From assembly GCF_001955715.1 (NCBI RefSeq), contig NZ_CP019239.1, positions 1,488,001 to 1,552,000 of the forward strand: a DNA stretch of 64,000 bases, written 5' to 3'. A model generated the notes under the pieces. That model saw nothing but the letters and a program-made list of their open reading frames with translations, was not told the DNA's origin and did not search any database. Shown in pieces: positions 37,127 to 46,339 of this stretch (the first letter of the stretch is position 1; each line of letters begins with the position of its first letter). Made by a program: the position numbers and the translations under genes. The DNA comes from Rhodoferax saidenbachensis. Its GTDB lineage: Bacteria > Pseudomonadota > Gammaproteobacteria > Burkholderiales > Burkholderiaceae_C.

Positions 37127-38929
37127 ATGCAATCTCTGCAGCGGCACCCGTCCGCTCCTCTCTCCGTCATATCAGGTGGTCAGGGCCCGCTGGAGAAACT
37201 GCTCCAGGAGCGCCGTCTCTACCCGGTGTTTCAACCCATCGTCAATCTGGAAGGCGCGGCGGTGTATGCCCATGAGGCTTTGATACGTGGGCCGCAGGGT
37301 ACCGCCCTGCACACGCCCGATGCGCTCTTGCGGGCTGCTGCCGAAGAAGACCTGGGCAACAAGTTTGAGTACGCCTGCGTGGTGGCCGCGATGCAGGCCT
37401 GGGGCCAGTTGAAGGCGCCAGGCCGCCTGTTTGTGAATATCAGTGCCAACGCCTTGACCGAGCTGCACGCCCAACATGGGCAGTCCAATCTGTCCCGGTT
37501 GATTTCCAGCTTTGGCATCCTGCCGCGCATGCTGGTGCTGGAGATTACCGAACATGAACGCGTGGCCGACATGGACCATCTGGCTGTGGTGGTGCAACAG
37601 GCGCGCGCAGCCGGCGTGTCGCTGGCGCTGGACGACTTTGGTGACGGCCGTTCCAGCTTGCGGCTGTGGTCGCAGTTGAAACCCGAGATTGTGAAGATCG
37701 ACAAGTACTTCACCAAAGACATCAGTGCCCATGGCGACAAGCTCAAGACCATCCAGGCCCTGCAACAGATTGCTTCGGTGTTTGGCAGCGAGCTGGTGGC
37801 CGAAGGCATAGAGACGGCGGACGACCTGCGTGTGTTGCGTGATCTGGGCATCCATTACGGGCAGGGGTACTTCCTGGGCCACCCGGATCGCCAGCCCATC
37901 AAGTACCTGGGTGTGGATGCCTTGCGGGTGCTGCGCGAGCGCCAGGTCGTGGTGTTCCCGGAGCTCAGTCGTTCATCGCAGGGTGGGCACTTGCGCCATG
38001 TGGCCTTGTTGCCCGCCCCTTCGGTCACCGAAACAACCACCAATGACGAACTGGCCACTCTCTTTTTGGCCCACGAAGAATTGCATGCGGTGGCATTGCT
38101 CGAAGGTGAGCGCCCACTGGGCATCATCAACCGCGCACACTTCATGAACGAATACACCAAGCTGTATTACCGCGAAGTTTGGGGTCGCAAGTCGTGTGCG
38201 ATTCACGCCAACCGCGAGCCGCGTGTGATCGAGCGTGATCACAGCGTGGACGAACTCGTTGGCATCCTGACCTCACAGGACCAGCGTTACCTGAGTGATG
38301 GTTTCATCGTCACCGAAAACGGGCGATACAGAGGTCTGGGTACTGGGGACCAACTGGTGCGTTCGGTCACCGAGACGCGCATTGAAGCTGCACGCCACGC
38401 CAACCCGCTGACGTTTCTTCCCGGCAACATCCCCATCAGCCAGCACATGGAACGCCTGCTCAAGAAAGAAGTGCGGTTTGTTGCCTGTTATGCGGACCTG
38501 AACAATTTCAAGCCCTTCAACGACCACTATGGTTACTGGCGTGGTGATGAGATGCTGCGTTTGTTGGCGCGCATTGCGATGGAGCAGTGTGACCCGCAGC
38601 GGGACTTTCTGGGGCACGTGGGCGGGGACGATTTCATCCTGCTGTTCCAGAGCACCGACTGGCGCGTCCGCTGTGAAAAATTGGTGGCTGAATTTGCACA
38701 GCGCGCACAGACCATGTACGACGACGAAGCCCGCAGTGCGGGTGGCATTGAGGCGGAAGACCGGCATGGTGTGATGCGTTTCTTTCCGTGCACCACGCTG
38801 TCCATCGGTGCGGTGGCCATTGATGCCAGCCGGTATTCGCGGGCGGAAGAGGTGGCCAATATGGCGGCACTGGCCAAGCATGCGGCCAAGCAGGCCGGTG
38901 CCGGGCTCTACGAAAGTCCGTCGTCGTAG
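37127..38929 (+). CDS. EAL-CBS-GGDEF cyclic-di-GMP enzyme
   Basis: A 600-residue cytosolic protein. The EAL phosphodiesterase domain (about 25-260) keeps its catalytic set: EALIRG at 50, NISANAL, EITEHE, DDFGDG at 169-174, KIDKYF, AEGIET. A CBS-like pair (about 290-410) follows. The GGDEF domain (about 440-595) has GGDDF at 499-503, an Asp-for-Glu variant of the active-site loop. Net breakdown of c-di-GMP is likely. The ATG at 37127 is chosen because the upstream in-frame ATG at 37055 would translate through the Pho box. Confidence 0.9.
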   Translation: MQSLQRHPSAPLSVISGGQGPLEKLLQERRLYPVFQPIVNLEGAAVYAHEALIRGPQGTALHTPDALLRAAAEEDLGNKFEYACVVAAMQAWGQLKAPGRLFVNISANALTELHAQHGQSNLSRLISSFGILPRMLVLEITEHERVADMDHLAVVVQQARAAGVSLALDDFGDGRSSLRLWSQLKPEIVKIDKYFTKDISAHGDKLKTIQALQQIASVFGSELVAEGIETADDLRVLRDLGIHYGQGYFLGHPDRQPIKYLGVDALRVLRERQVVVFPELSRSSQGGHLRHVALLPAPSVTETTTNDELATLFLAHEELHAVALLEGERPLGIINRAHFMNEYTKLYYREVWGRKSCAIHANREPRVIERDHSVDELVGILTSQDQRYLSDGFIVTENGRYRGLGTGDQLVRSVTETRIEAARHANPLTFLPGNIPISQHMERLLKKEVRFVACYADLNNFKPFNDHYGYWRGDEMLRLLARIAMEQCDPQRDFLGHVGGDDFILLFQSTDWRVRCEKLVAEFAQRAQTMYDDEARSAGGIEAEDRHGVMRFFPCTTLSIGAVAIDASRYSRAEEVANMAALAKHAAKQAGAGLYESPSS

Positions 38930-38956
38930 CCAGCCCGTATGGGGCGCCGTTGCCGT

Positions 38957-40465
38957 TTAAAGGCCTGTGACTTCGAGTGTCCAGGCTGTCTTTTGCCAGG
39001 CTTGGACTTCTTCACGCAGCAGGTGGGCTGATTGCGGGTAGCTGGTGGCCCAGCCGGCACGGCAGCGCAGGCGGATATGGCGGGCCGGTGCATCCACCTG
39101 CGTGATTTGCAGGCCGTCCAGATCGGGGTCACGCCGGGCGTGGCACAGGAGTACGGCCAGCCGCAGGCTCATGAGTTGCAAGGTCAGGCTGTCGTCTGCC
39201 AGCTCGGTTTCCAGCTTGCGCAGCTTGCCACGGTGGCCTAGCACCAAGAGGCTCAGGCGGTGCATTTCCGACAGCGAGAAGCCTACCGTGTCAGCGTTGT
39301 CCAGGATATAGGCGCCGTGTTTGTGGTAATCGCTGTGCGAGATATGGCTGCCAATCTCATGCAGCTGCGCGGCCCACAGCAGCTTGCGCTGCAGCCGGTC
39401 GGGCGGCAGGCCACTGGCATCGCTGTGCGCTGCCAGCAGGGGGGCGAACAGATGAAGCGCGACCTTGCCGACGCGTTCGCCATGGACCCGGTCGATCTGG
39501 AATTTGGTGGCCAGTCGCTCTACGCTTTTGACACGCAGGTCGCCGGCTTTTTCGGAGGTGCCCAGCAGGTCACACAACAAACCGTGGCGCAGGCCACCGG
39601 CGGCCATTTCCATGCGCTCAATACCCAGCAGATGGAACACCGAGCGCATCACGCTGACGCCACCGCCAATAATGGCCTTGCGGTCTTCGCGCATGCCAGG
39701 CAGGCGTAGCTTGTCTGCGCTTTGCGCGGCAATCAGTTTCTCCAGCAGCCAGTCCAGGCCTTCCTGGGTGATGTTGCCAGCGGGCCAGCCGGCGGCCACC
39801 AGTACGTCACCAATCGCGCCCACGGTACCGGCGGAACCATAGGCGGTGTCCCAGTTGTCGGGGCGGTAGGCGTCAAAGGCTTCGTCCAGCACGGCGGTGG
39901 CTGCAATTTCGGCGATTTCGAACGATTTTTTGGTGAACTGGCCGTCGGCAAAATAACGTTTGGACCAGGCAATGCTGCCCACGCGGAAGGATTCCATGAC
40001 GCGGGGGACCAGCCCCTGGCCCAGAATCAGTTCGGTGGAGCGCCCGCCAATGTCGATCACCAGACGCCGCTCGTCGGACGGGGGCAGCATATGCGCCACG
40101 CCCTGGTAGATCAGGCGGGCTTCTTCACGGCCGGAGATCACGTCGATGGGGAACCCCAGCACGGTATTGGCACGTTGCAGGAAGACGTCGCGGTTGCGCG
40201 CTTCGCGCAGGGTTTGGGTGGCGACCGCGCGTACTTCGTGGGGTTTGAAGCCGGCCAGACGTTCACCAAAACGGGCCAGGCAGTCCCAGCCGGCCTGCAT
40301 GGCCTGGGGCGTGAGATTGCGCTCTTCGTCCAGGCCGCCGCCCTGGCGTACGGTTTCCTTGAGGTATTCGATGCGGTGAAAGTCACCGTGTTCGACGCGC
40401 CCGATTTCGAGGCGAAAACTGTTGGAGCCCAGATCCACGGCGGCCAGACGTTGTCCCGTTTGCAT
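38957..40465 (-). CDS. ppx: Exopolyphosphatase (Ppx/GppA family)
   Basis: A 502-residue ASKHA-fold enzyme that hydrolyses polyphosphate or pppGpp. It shows the phosphate-binding loop VDLGSNSFRLEIGR near residue 10, the second loop VIDIGGRSTELILG and an HD-like C-terminal domain (LHEIGSHISHSDYHKHG). The ATG at 40465 (MQTGQRLAAVDLG) has a GGAAG upstream. It opposes Ppk1 in polyphosphate turnover. It converges on the EAL-GGDEF gene with a 27-base gap. Confidence 0.94.
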   Translation of the reverse strand: MQTGQRLAAVDLGSNSFRLEIGRVEHGDFHRIEYLKETVRQGGGLDEERNLTPQAMQAGWDCLARFGERLAGFKPHEVRAVATQTLREARNRDVFLQRANTVLGFPIDVISGREEARLIYQGVAHMLPPSDERRLVIDIGGRSTELILGQGLVPRVMESFRVGSIAWSKRYFADGQFTKKSFEIAEIAATAVLDEAFDAYRPDNWDTAYGSAGTVGAIGDVLVAAGWPAGNITQEGLDWLLEKLIAAQSADKLRLPGMREDRKAIIGGGVSVMRSVFHLLGIERMEMAAGGLRHGLLCDLLGTSEKAGDLRVKSVERLATKFQIDRVHGERVGKVALHLFAPLLAAHSDASGLPPDRLQRKLLWAAQLHEIGSHISHSDYHKHGAYILDNADTVGFSLSEMHRLSLLVLGHRGKLRKLETELADDSLTLQLMSLRLAVLLCHARRDPDLDGLQITQVDAPARHIRLRCRAGWATSYPQSAHLLREEVQAWQKTAWTLEVTGL

Positions 40466-40535
40466 TAACTTCCGATTCTTCAGGGTGTTTGACGCAGCGG
40501 AGCATAGCACCGGGCCATGGGTTCCGCGTGCCGTG

Positions 40536-41681
40536 TTAGCCAACCAGCCGTCCGTCGCTGGAAATCATGCTTTGAGTGACAAAGGCGCTGTTCTTGCGGC
40601 GCGGGTCGGGGTCAATGCGGTAACCACCTACGTCGACCACGGCGCGGCGCGCAAAGGCCTGCAATACGCTGGCACGGCTGGGGCTGGCCTCCAGGCCCAA
40701 CAGCACTTCATAGCTGTAGCGCGCGGCAATAAAACCGGCCAGGCTTTGCGGTGTGGGCGGTTCGTCAAACAGACGGGCCAGGGTGTCGCGGTAGGCCTTG
40801 ACCACCGGAGCAGGGGAGTTGACCAGCGGTACCACCTGCGTGGCGATCACCGGGGCGTGGCGCGACAGGCCCATTTGCTGCAGGGCCTGCAGGTTCACGT
40901 CGGACATGGCGATGATGTAACGCTGGGCTGCCTGTTTGTCGATGCCTTGGGTGAACTGCAGCAGCTCGGGCGTGCCGCCCAGAAAAATCAGGATGCGCGG
41001 GCTGTCTGGGCTCAGCGTGCGGCCCAGTTGCTGCAGGTCGGCCACCGGGCCGTACGAGCGCAGGCGCAGCTTGAGGGAGGCTGCCGTTTTTTCTACATCG
41101 TCGCGGTAGGTGGCGTATTCCGCCGGGGAGGCGTAGACGGCGCCCAGCTCTGCCACGCCCATGACGGACAGTGAGCGCACCGCGTGGGTGATCTGTTCCT
41201 GGCGCGAGGCGAAGATGGCAAAGGTGTTTCCATCACCGCTGGAGGACGTGTTTTGCAGCCAGGGCGCGACGTGGGCCATGTCAGGCAGGTCGCGGCGCAA
41301 CAGGTCTGTCACCTGGGCTGCGGCACGGTCCCCCACGGTGCCCAGCAGTGCCAGCACCCGGGGCTGGTTGCGGACGCTGTCCACCGCCTGGCGCAGGCTG
41401 GCGGCGCTGCCGTCCACTTCCAGGGTCAGGTGCTGGATGGGGCGGCCGCGCAGGCCGCCTTTGGCGTTGATGTCCTGCCAGGCGGCGCGGGCGCCGACCA
41501 AAAAATCTTTACTCACATCGATCTGCCCGGCGGACATGTCGGCAATTTGCACCAGAGCCAGTGGCGGTGCGCCGGTGGTCAGTTTGGGGCCTTGCGCCCA
41601 GGCGGGGGCCGCGCTGGCGGCGGCGAGGCTGGCGAGGGAGCCCAGAAAGAGGCGGCGGCCGGGGTGGGTGATCAACGACAT
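40536..41681 (-). CDS. Periplasmic binding protein, branched-chain amino acid type
   Basis: A 381-residue type-1 periplasmic binding protein (Peripla_BP_6/LivJ-like). The N-terminus RRLFLGSLASLAAASAAPAW is an export signal ending AWA. The body has the usual two-lobe pattern, for example SKDFLVGARAAWQDINAKGG. No permease or ATPase gene is adjacent, so it is an orphan binding protein; the ligand is unknown. A copy of the dispersed repeat lies upstream, and ppx follows 70 bases downstream. Confidence 0.82.
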   Translation of the reverse strand: MSLITHPGRRLFLGSLASLAAASAAPAWAQGPKLTTGAPPLALVQIADMSAGQIDVSKDFLVGARAAWQDINAKGGLRGRPIQHLTLEVDGSAASLRQAVDSVRNQPRVLALLGTVGDRAAAQVTDLLRRDLPDMAHVAPWLQNTSSSGDGNTFAIFASRQEQITHAVRSLSVMGVAELGAVYASPAEYATYRDDVEKTAASLKLRLRSYGPVADLQQLGRTLSPDSPRILIFLGGTPELLQFTQGIDKQAAQRYIIAMSDVNLQALQQMGLSRHAPVIATQVVPLVNSPAPVVKAYRDTLARLFDEPPTPQSLAGFIAARYSYEVLLGLEASPSRASVLQAFARRAVVDVGGYRIDPDPRRKNSAFVTQSMISSDGRLVG

Positions 41682-41712
41682 TTTTTTTGGGAGGCTCGGG
41701 TGGGTGGTGAAA

Positions 41713-41768
41713 ACGCTATTAAATAAATAGCTGCTTGCGCACTATCCATGAGGGCTAGAGCCCTATTT
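41713..41768 (-). repeat. Dispersed ~50-bp repeat, intergenic copy
   Basis: On the minus strand it reads AGGGCTCTAGCCCTCATGGA, then TAGTGCGCAAGCAGCTATT and TATTTAATAGC. It lies in the 131-base gap between the fasciclin gene and the binding-protein gene and could form part of the latter's leader. Confidence 0.85.
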
Positions 41769-41812
41769 CATTCAAAATCCAGCCGCCATTGCGGCGGCTG
41801 GGGTCCGCGGCT

Positions 41813-42322
41813 TTATTTCTTCGCTGGCGGCAGCAGGACGGTGTCGATGATGTGCACCACGCCGTTGGTGGCCTGGATGTCGGCCTGGGTGACCATGGCG
41901 TTTTCCACGGTCACGATGTCGCCGGCCTTGGCCAGGGCGAGTTCGGCGCCGTTCACGGTCTTGGCATTGCTGTTTTTCACCTGGGCGGCCAGGGTTTTGC
42001 CGGGCAGCACGTGGTAGGTCAGCAGGTCCTTGAGCTTTTCGGGGTGTTTGGCCAGGTCGTCCATGGTCTTGGCGGGGACGGCCTTGAAGGCGTCGTTGTT
42101 GGGGGCAAACACGGTGAAGGGGCCGCTGCCCTTGAGCGTGTTGGTCAGGCCCGCAGAGGCGACCAGGCCGTTGAGTGTGCTCAGGGACGGCGTGTTGGCC
42201 AGGGTGTCTGCCACGCTGACAGGGGTGGACACGGTGGCGCAGCCGGTCATCAGGGCCAGCAGGGCAGTGGCCAGCAGGGCGCGGCGGCCGGAAGACAGAG
42301 TGAAGGAAGAGGGGGTGTTCAT
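41813..42322 (-). CDS. Fasciclin-domain lipoprotein
   Basis: A 169-residue secreted protein with one FAS1 domain: LSTLNGLVASAGLTNTLKG, then GPFTVFAPNNDAF, LLTYHVLPGKT and GVVHIIDTVLLPP. The signal ends with a plausible lipobox (ALMTGC, Cys28), suggesting a membrane-anchored lipoprotein. FAS1 proteins act in adhesion. GGAGA lies eight bases before the ATG. A strong Pho box upstream, back to back with pstS, suggests phosphate-starvation induction. Confidence 0.88.
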   Translation of the reverse strand: MNTPSSFTLSSGRRALLATALLALMTGCATVSTPVSVADTLANTPSLSTLNGLVASAGLTNTLKGSGPFTVFAPNNDAFKAVPAKTMDDLAKHPEKLKDLLTYHVLPGKTLAAQVKNSNAKTVNGAELALAKAGDIVTVENAMVTQADIQATNGVVHIIDTVLLPPAKK

Positions 42323-42364
42323 GGCAATTCTCCGGTTGAAAAACCATGAGCGTAGGAAGCTTGT

Positions 42365-42404
42365 ATGACAGCAATGTGACAGCGGCTTGAAGCAGCGGTG
42401 ACAG
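42365..42404 (-). promoter_or_regulatory. Tandem Pho box before the fasciclin gene
   Basis: The minus strand reads CTGTCAC-ATTG-CTGTCAT (42382 to 42365), 6/7 and 7/7. A third half-site CTGTCAC at 42404-42398 is exactly 22 bases (two periods) further upstream. TACGCT stands ten bases downstream as a possible -10. Confidence 0.8.
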
Positions 42405-42437
42405 CCTGGGTACGCATTTTTTTGGATTCTTTTTCGT

Positions 42438-42455
42438 ATGTCACATAGATGTCAT
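42438..42455 (+). promoter_or_regulatory. Pho box before pstS
   Basis: ATGTCAC-ATAG-ATGTCAT: half-sites 5/7 and 6/7 to CTGTCAT, with an 11-base period. TAGAGT follows ten bases later (42466-42471) as a -10 candidate. It is located 52 bases before the pstS ATG, as expected for this gene. Confidence 0.78.
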
Positions 42456-42506
42456 AAATCCTTCTTAGAGTCACCGTATTCCTTAACCAACCTGCAGAGG
42501 ATTTTG

Positions 42507-43553
42507 ATGAAGACATTGTTCCAACAACCGATTCTGGCGATCGCCGTCGCTGCTTCCCTGAGTTTTGCCGGTGTGAGTGCCAGCGCCCAGGAAATTACCG
42601 GTGCGGGTGCTTCTTTCCCCGCCCCCATCTATGCCAAGTGGGCGTCTGACTACAACAAAGCCACCGGCGTCAAGGTGAACTACCAATCCATCGGCTCCGG
42701 CGGCGGCATCAAACAGATTGATTCCAAGACCGTGGACTTCGGCGCATCCGATGCCCCTCTGACCGACGACGTGCTCAAGACCAAGGGCCAGATGCAGTTC
42801 CCCACCGTGTTGGGCGGCGTGGTTCCCGTGATCAACGTCAAGGGTATTGAACCCGGCCAACTGAAGCTGACCGGCCAAGTGCTGGGCGATATTTACCTGG
42901 GCAAGATTTCCAAGTGGAACGACCCCGCCATCAAGGCGCTGAACCCCACACTGGCACTGCCTGACGCTGCCATTGCCCAAGTGCGCCGCGCTGATGGCTC
43001 CGGCACCACCTTCATCTTCACCAACTACCTGAGCAAGGTCAACGCTGAGTGGAAGTCCAAAGTGGGCGAGGGCACGGCCGTGAACTGGCCTGTGGGCGCC
43101 GGTGGCAAGGGCAATGAAGGCGTGGCCGCATTTGTGGGTCGCCTGCCCAATTCCCTGGGTTATGTGGAATATTCCTACGTCAAGCAGAACAAGCTGAACT
43201 ACGCGATCATGCAAAACTCTGCTGGCAACTTTGTCAAGCCCGATGACGAAGCCTTCAAGGCCGCAGCCGCTGGTGCGGACTGGAGCAAGTCCTTCTACCA
43301 AATCCTGACCAATCAGCCTGGCAAAGATGCATGGCCCATCAGCGGCGCGACCTTTATCCTGATGCACCTGAAGCAGGACAAGCCCGCCAACGCGACGGAA
43401 ACGCTGAAGTTCTTCAACTGGGCTTACGCCAACGGCGCCAAAGCAGCGGCTGATCTGGACTATGTGCCTATGCCTCCTGCGGTGATCGCTGCCATCCAGA
43501 AATCCTGGGGCGAGATCAAGGACGGCGCTGGCAAGCCAGTCGCTTTCAAGTAA
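42507..43553 (+). CDS. pstS: Phosphate ABC transporter, periplasmic binding protein
   Basis: A 348-residue high-affinity phosphate-binding protein. The signal peptide is residues 1-27 (ending SASA). The mature protein starts QEITGAGASFPAPIY, the family hallmark, with phosphate-contact segments IGSGGGIKQI, FGASDAPL and RADGSGTTFIFT. The ATG at 42507 has AGAGG upstream; in-frame sequence back to 42438 would run through the Pho box. It is the first gene of the pst-pho operon. Confidence 0.96.
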   Translation: MKTLFQQPILAIAVAASLSFAGVSASAQEITGAGASFPAPIYAKWASDYNKATGVKVNYQSIGSGGGIKQIDSKTVDFGASDAPLTDDVLKTKGQMQFPTVLGGVVPVINVKGIEPGQLKLTGQVLGDIYLGKISKWNDPAIKALNPTLALPDAAIAQVRRADGSGTTFIFTNYLSKVNAEWKSKVGEGTAVNWPVGAGGKGNEGVAAFVGRLPNSLGYVEYSYVKQNKLNYAIMQNSAGNFVKPDDEAFKAAAAGADWSKSFYQILTNQPGKDAWPISGATFILMHLKQDKPANATETLKFFNWAYANGAKAAADLDYVPMPPAVIAAIQKSWGEIKDGAGKPVAFK

Positions 43554-43592
43554 TTCCACTGTCTTTTGTTGGCAATTGCCAGGGAGTACCCC

Positions 43593-44624
43593 ATGTCGTC
43601 TACCATCCTGCATGGGGATTCCCCGGCACTTTTTCCTGTAAACCAGCCCATACGCGCCATGACACAGCCTCCACCCGTGAAGAAGGCCCGCTCCGGCCCC
43701 ATGCTTGACCGCATTTTTGGCTGGGTGGCCAAAGGCGCGGCCCTGCTGACCCTGGGTCTGCTGTTTGCGATTCTTCTGTCCTTGACCATCAGTGCCTGGC
43801 CTGCCATCAGCAAGTACGGTCTGGGTTTTCTGACCAGTACCACCTGGGACCCCGTGCAAGAGGAGTTTGGCGGCCTGGTGATGATTTACGGCACCCTGGC
43901 CACATCGCTGATCGCGTTGATCATTGCGGTGCCGGTGAGCTTCGGCATTGCGCTGTTCCTGACCGAGCTCTCTCCCGCCTGGCTCAAGCGCCCACTGGGT
44001 ACCGCGATTGAACTGCTGGCTGCCGTGCCCTCCATCGTGTACGGCATGTGGGGTCTGCTGGTGTTTGGCCCCGTGCTGGCCACCTATGTGCAGCAGCCGC
44101 TGCAGGCCTTGCTGACCGGCGTGCCGTATTTGGGTGCCTTTGTATCGGGCCCGCCCGTAGGCATCGGCATTTTGTCCGCCGGCATCATTCTGGCGATCAT
44201 GATCATTCCCTTCATCTCAGCCGTCATGCGCGACGTGTTTGAAGTGACGCCCCCGCTGCTCAAGGAGTCAGCCTACGGCCTGGGTGCTACCACCTGGGAA
44301 GTGGTTTACAAGGTGGTGCTGCCCTATACCAAGACCGGTGTGATCGGCGGCGTCATGCTGGGCCTGGGGCGCGCCATTGGCGAGACCATGGCCGTGACCT
44401 TTGTCATCGGCAATTTCAACCAGCTCGACAGCTTAAGCCTGTTCCAGGCAGCCAATAGCATTACCTCTGCATTGGCGAATGAGTTTGCCGAGGCGGGCGA
44501 AGGCCTGCACCAGGCCTCGCTGATGTATCTGGGGCTGGTACTTTTCTTTATCACCTTTGTGATTCTGTCGCTGTCCAAAATGCTGCTGTCGCAGTTGCGC
44601 AAGAGCGAAGGAGCAAAAACATGA
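43593..44624 (+). CDS. pstC: Phosphate ABC transporter permease PstC
   Basis: A 343-residue inner-membrane permease with about six helices. The inner-membrane component signature (EAA loop) is [20 protein letters not shown]. The ATG at 43593 with GGGAG seven bases upstream is chosen; an internal ATG at 43659 would give a more typical N-terminus. It has an ATGA overlap with pstA. Confidence 0.94.
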   Translation: MSSTILHGDSPALFPVNQPIRAMTQPPPVKKARSGPMLDRIFGWVAKGAALLTLGLLFAILLSLTISAWPAISKYGLGFLTSTTWDPVQEEFGGLVMIYGTLATSLIALIIAVPVSFGIALFLTELSPAWLKRPLGTAIELLAAVPSIVYGMWGLLVFGPVLATYVQQPLQALLTGVPYLGAFVSGPPVGIGILSAGIILAIMIIPFISAVMRDVFEVTPPLLKESAYGLGATTWEVVYKVVLPYTKTGVIGGVMLGLGRAIGETMAVTFVIGNFNQLDSLSLFQAANSITSALANEFAEAGEGLHQASLMYLGLVLFFITFVILSLSKMLLSQLRKSEGAKT

Positions 44625-45484
44625 GTAATGCTGCAACCCACCAGGCGCGTGTCGCCAAGTTCGCACAGCGCAAACGGGTCAACACCGTCGCCACAGCCCT
44701 CGCGCTGGCGGCCATGGCCTTTGGCCTGTTCTGGCTGTTCTGGATACTCTGGGAAACCATCCGTCTGGGTTTTGAAGGTCTGACCTTCGCCACGCTGACC
44801 CAGATGACGCCGCCACCGAACGAAGAGGGGGGCCTTGCGAATGCCATTTACGGCTCGTTCCTGATGGTGGCGCTGGCTACCTGTGTGGGCACGCCCATCG
44901 GTGTGATGGCAGGTATCTACCTGGCCGAGTTCGATACCAAGAGCTGGCTGGCGGCCACCACGCGGTTTGTGAACGACATCCTGTTGTCGGCACCCAGCAT
45001 TGTGGTCGGCTTGTTTGTTTATTCGGTGGTCGTGTCGCGCTTCAAGTCCTTCTCGGGTTACGCCGGCATTCTGGCGCTGTCGCTGATCGTGATTCCGGTG
45101 GTGATCCGCACCACCGAAAACATGCTGCAACTGGTCCCTGCCGGTTTGCGGGAAGCGGCCTACGCACTGGGTGCACCCAAGTGGAGGGTGATTTTGAGCA
45201 TCACCCTCAAGGCGGCACGCGCTGGTGTCATCACCGGTGTGCTGTTGGCCGTGGCCCGTATCGCTGGGGAAACTGCGCCTTTGTTGTTCACGGCGTTGAG
45301 CAATCAGTTCTGGACTTCGTCCTTGAGCGAACCCATGGCCAGCCTGCCAGTCACGATCTTCAAGTTCGCCATGAGCCCTTATGAGAACTGGCAAAAATTG
45401 GCCTGGGCAGGTGTATTCCTGATCACCTTGGCTGTGCTGGTGCTGAACATCCTCGCCCGGGTACTGACCCGCAACAAGATTTGA
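44621..45484 (+). CDS. pstA: Phosphate ABC transporter permease PstA
   Basis: A 287-residue permease, the partner of PstC, with a membrane domain and the EAA loop [20 protein letters not shown]. The helix [13 protein letters not shown] and the helix pair around [18 protein letters not shown] match the family. It starts inside the pstC stop and is followed by pstB after 37 bases. Confidence 0.94.
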   Translation: MSNAATHQARVAKFAQRKRVNTVATALALAAMAFGLFWLFWILWETIRLGFEGLTFATLTQMTPPPNEEGGLANAIYGSFLMVALATCVGTPIGVMAGIYLAEFDTKSWLAATTRFVNDILLSAPSIVVGLFVYSVVVSRFKSFSGYAGILALSLIVIPVVIRTTENMLQLVPAGLREAAYALGAPKWRVILSITLKAARAGVITGVLLAVARIAGETAPLLFTALSNQFWTSSLSEPMASLPVTIFKFAMSPYENWQKLAWAGVFLITLAVLVLNILARVLTRNKI

Positions 45485-45521
45485 TGGGCCCTAAAGCCTC
45501 CTTATTGAAAAAGACAACCCC

Positions 45522-46322
45522 ATGATCACTACCTCTGCAGTCGGCAACGGCACCGCCCTTGCCAAGGAAAAGACCAAGATATCGGTCAAGGACCTGAACT
45601 TCTATTACGGCAAGTTCCATGCGCTCAAGGGCATCAACCTGGAAATTCCCGAGAAGAAGGTCACTGCCTTTATCGGCCCCTCGGGCTGCGGCAAGTCCAC
45701 ACTGCTGCGCATTTTCAACCGCATGTTTGAGCTCTACCCGGAGCAACGTGCCGAAGGCCAGGTGCTGCTGGATGGCGAGAACCTGCTGACCAGCAAGGAC
45801 GACGTAGCTTTGCTGCGCGCCAAGGTCGGCATGGTGTTCCAGAAACCTACGCCGTTCCCCATGTCCATCTTCGACAACATCGCGTTTGGCGTGAAGCTGT
45901 TTGAGTCGCTCAACGCCACCGACATGGAAGAGCGCGTTGAATGGGCGCTGCGCAAATCGGCTTTGTGGTCGGAGGTAAAAGACAAGCTGCACCAAAGCGG
46001 CTCCAGCCTCTCGGGCGGACAGCAACAACGCCTGTGTATTGCACGCGGCATTGCCATCAAGCCCGAAGTGCTGCTGCTGGACGAACCTTGCTCGGCACTG
46101 GACCCGATTTCCACCGCCAAGGTGGAAGAGTTGATCGTCGAGCTGAAGAACGACTACACCGTGGTCATCGTGACCCACAACATGCAGCAGGCTGCGCGCT
46201 GCAGCGATTACACCGCCTATATGTACCTGGGCGACCTAGTGGAGTTTGGTGCCACAGAACAGATGTTCTTCAAGCCCAGCCGCAAGGAAACCGAAGACTA
46301 CATCACTGGCCGTTTCGGCTGA
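45522..46322 (+). CDS. pstB: Phosphate ABC transporter ATPase PstB
   Basis: A 266-residue ABC ATPase. Walker A is GPSGCGKST at 52-60, the signature is [14 protein letters not shown], Walker B is [12 protein letters not shown], and the switch histidine is in [10 protein letters not shown]. The C-terminal [18 protein letters not shown] region is typical of PstB. It ends 17 bases before phoU. Confidence 0.96.
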   Translation: MITTSAVGNGTALAKEKTKISVKDLNFYYGKFHALKGINLEIPEKKVTAFIGPSGCGKSTLLRIFNRMFELYPEQRAEGQVLLDGENLLTSKDDVALLRAKVGMVFQKPTPFPMSIFDNIAFGVKLFESLNATDMEERVEWALRKSALWSEVKDKLHQSGSSLSGGQQQRLCIARGIAIKPEVLLLDEPCSALDPISTAKVEELIVELKNDYTVVIVTHNMQQAARCSDYTAYMYLGDLVEFGATEQMFFKPSRKETEDYITGRFG

Positions 46323-46339
46323 ACGTCAGAGAGAAAACC

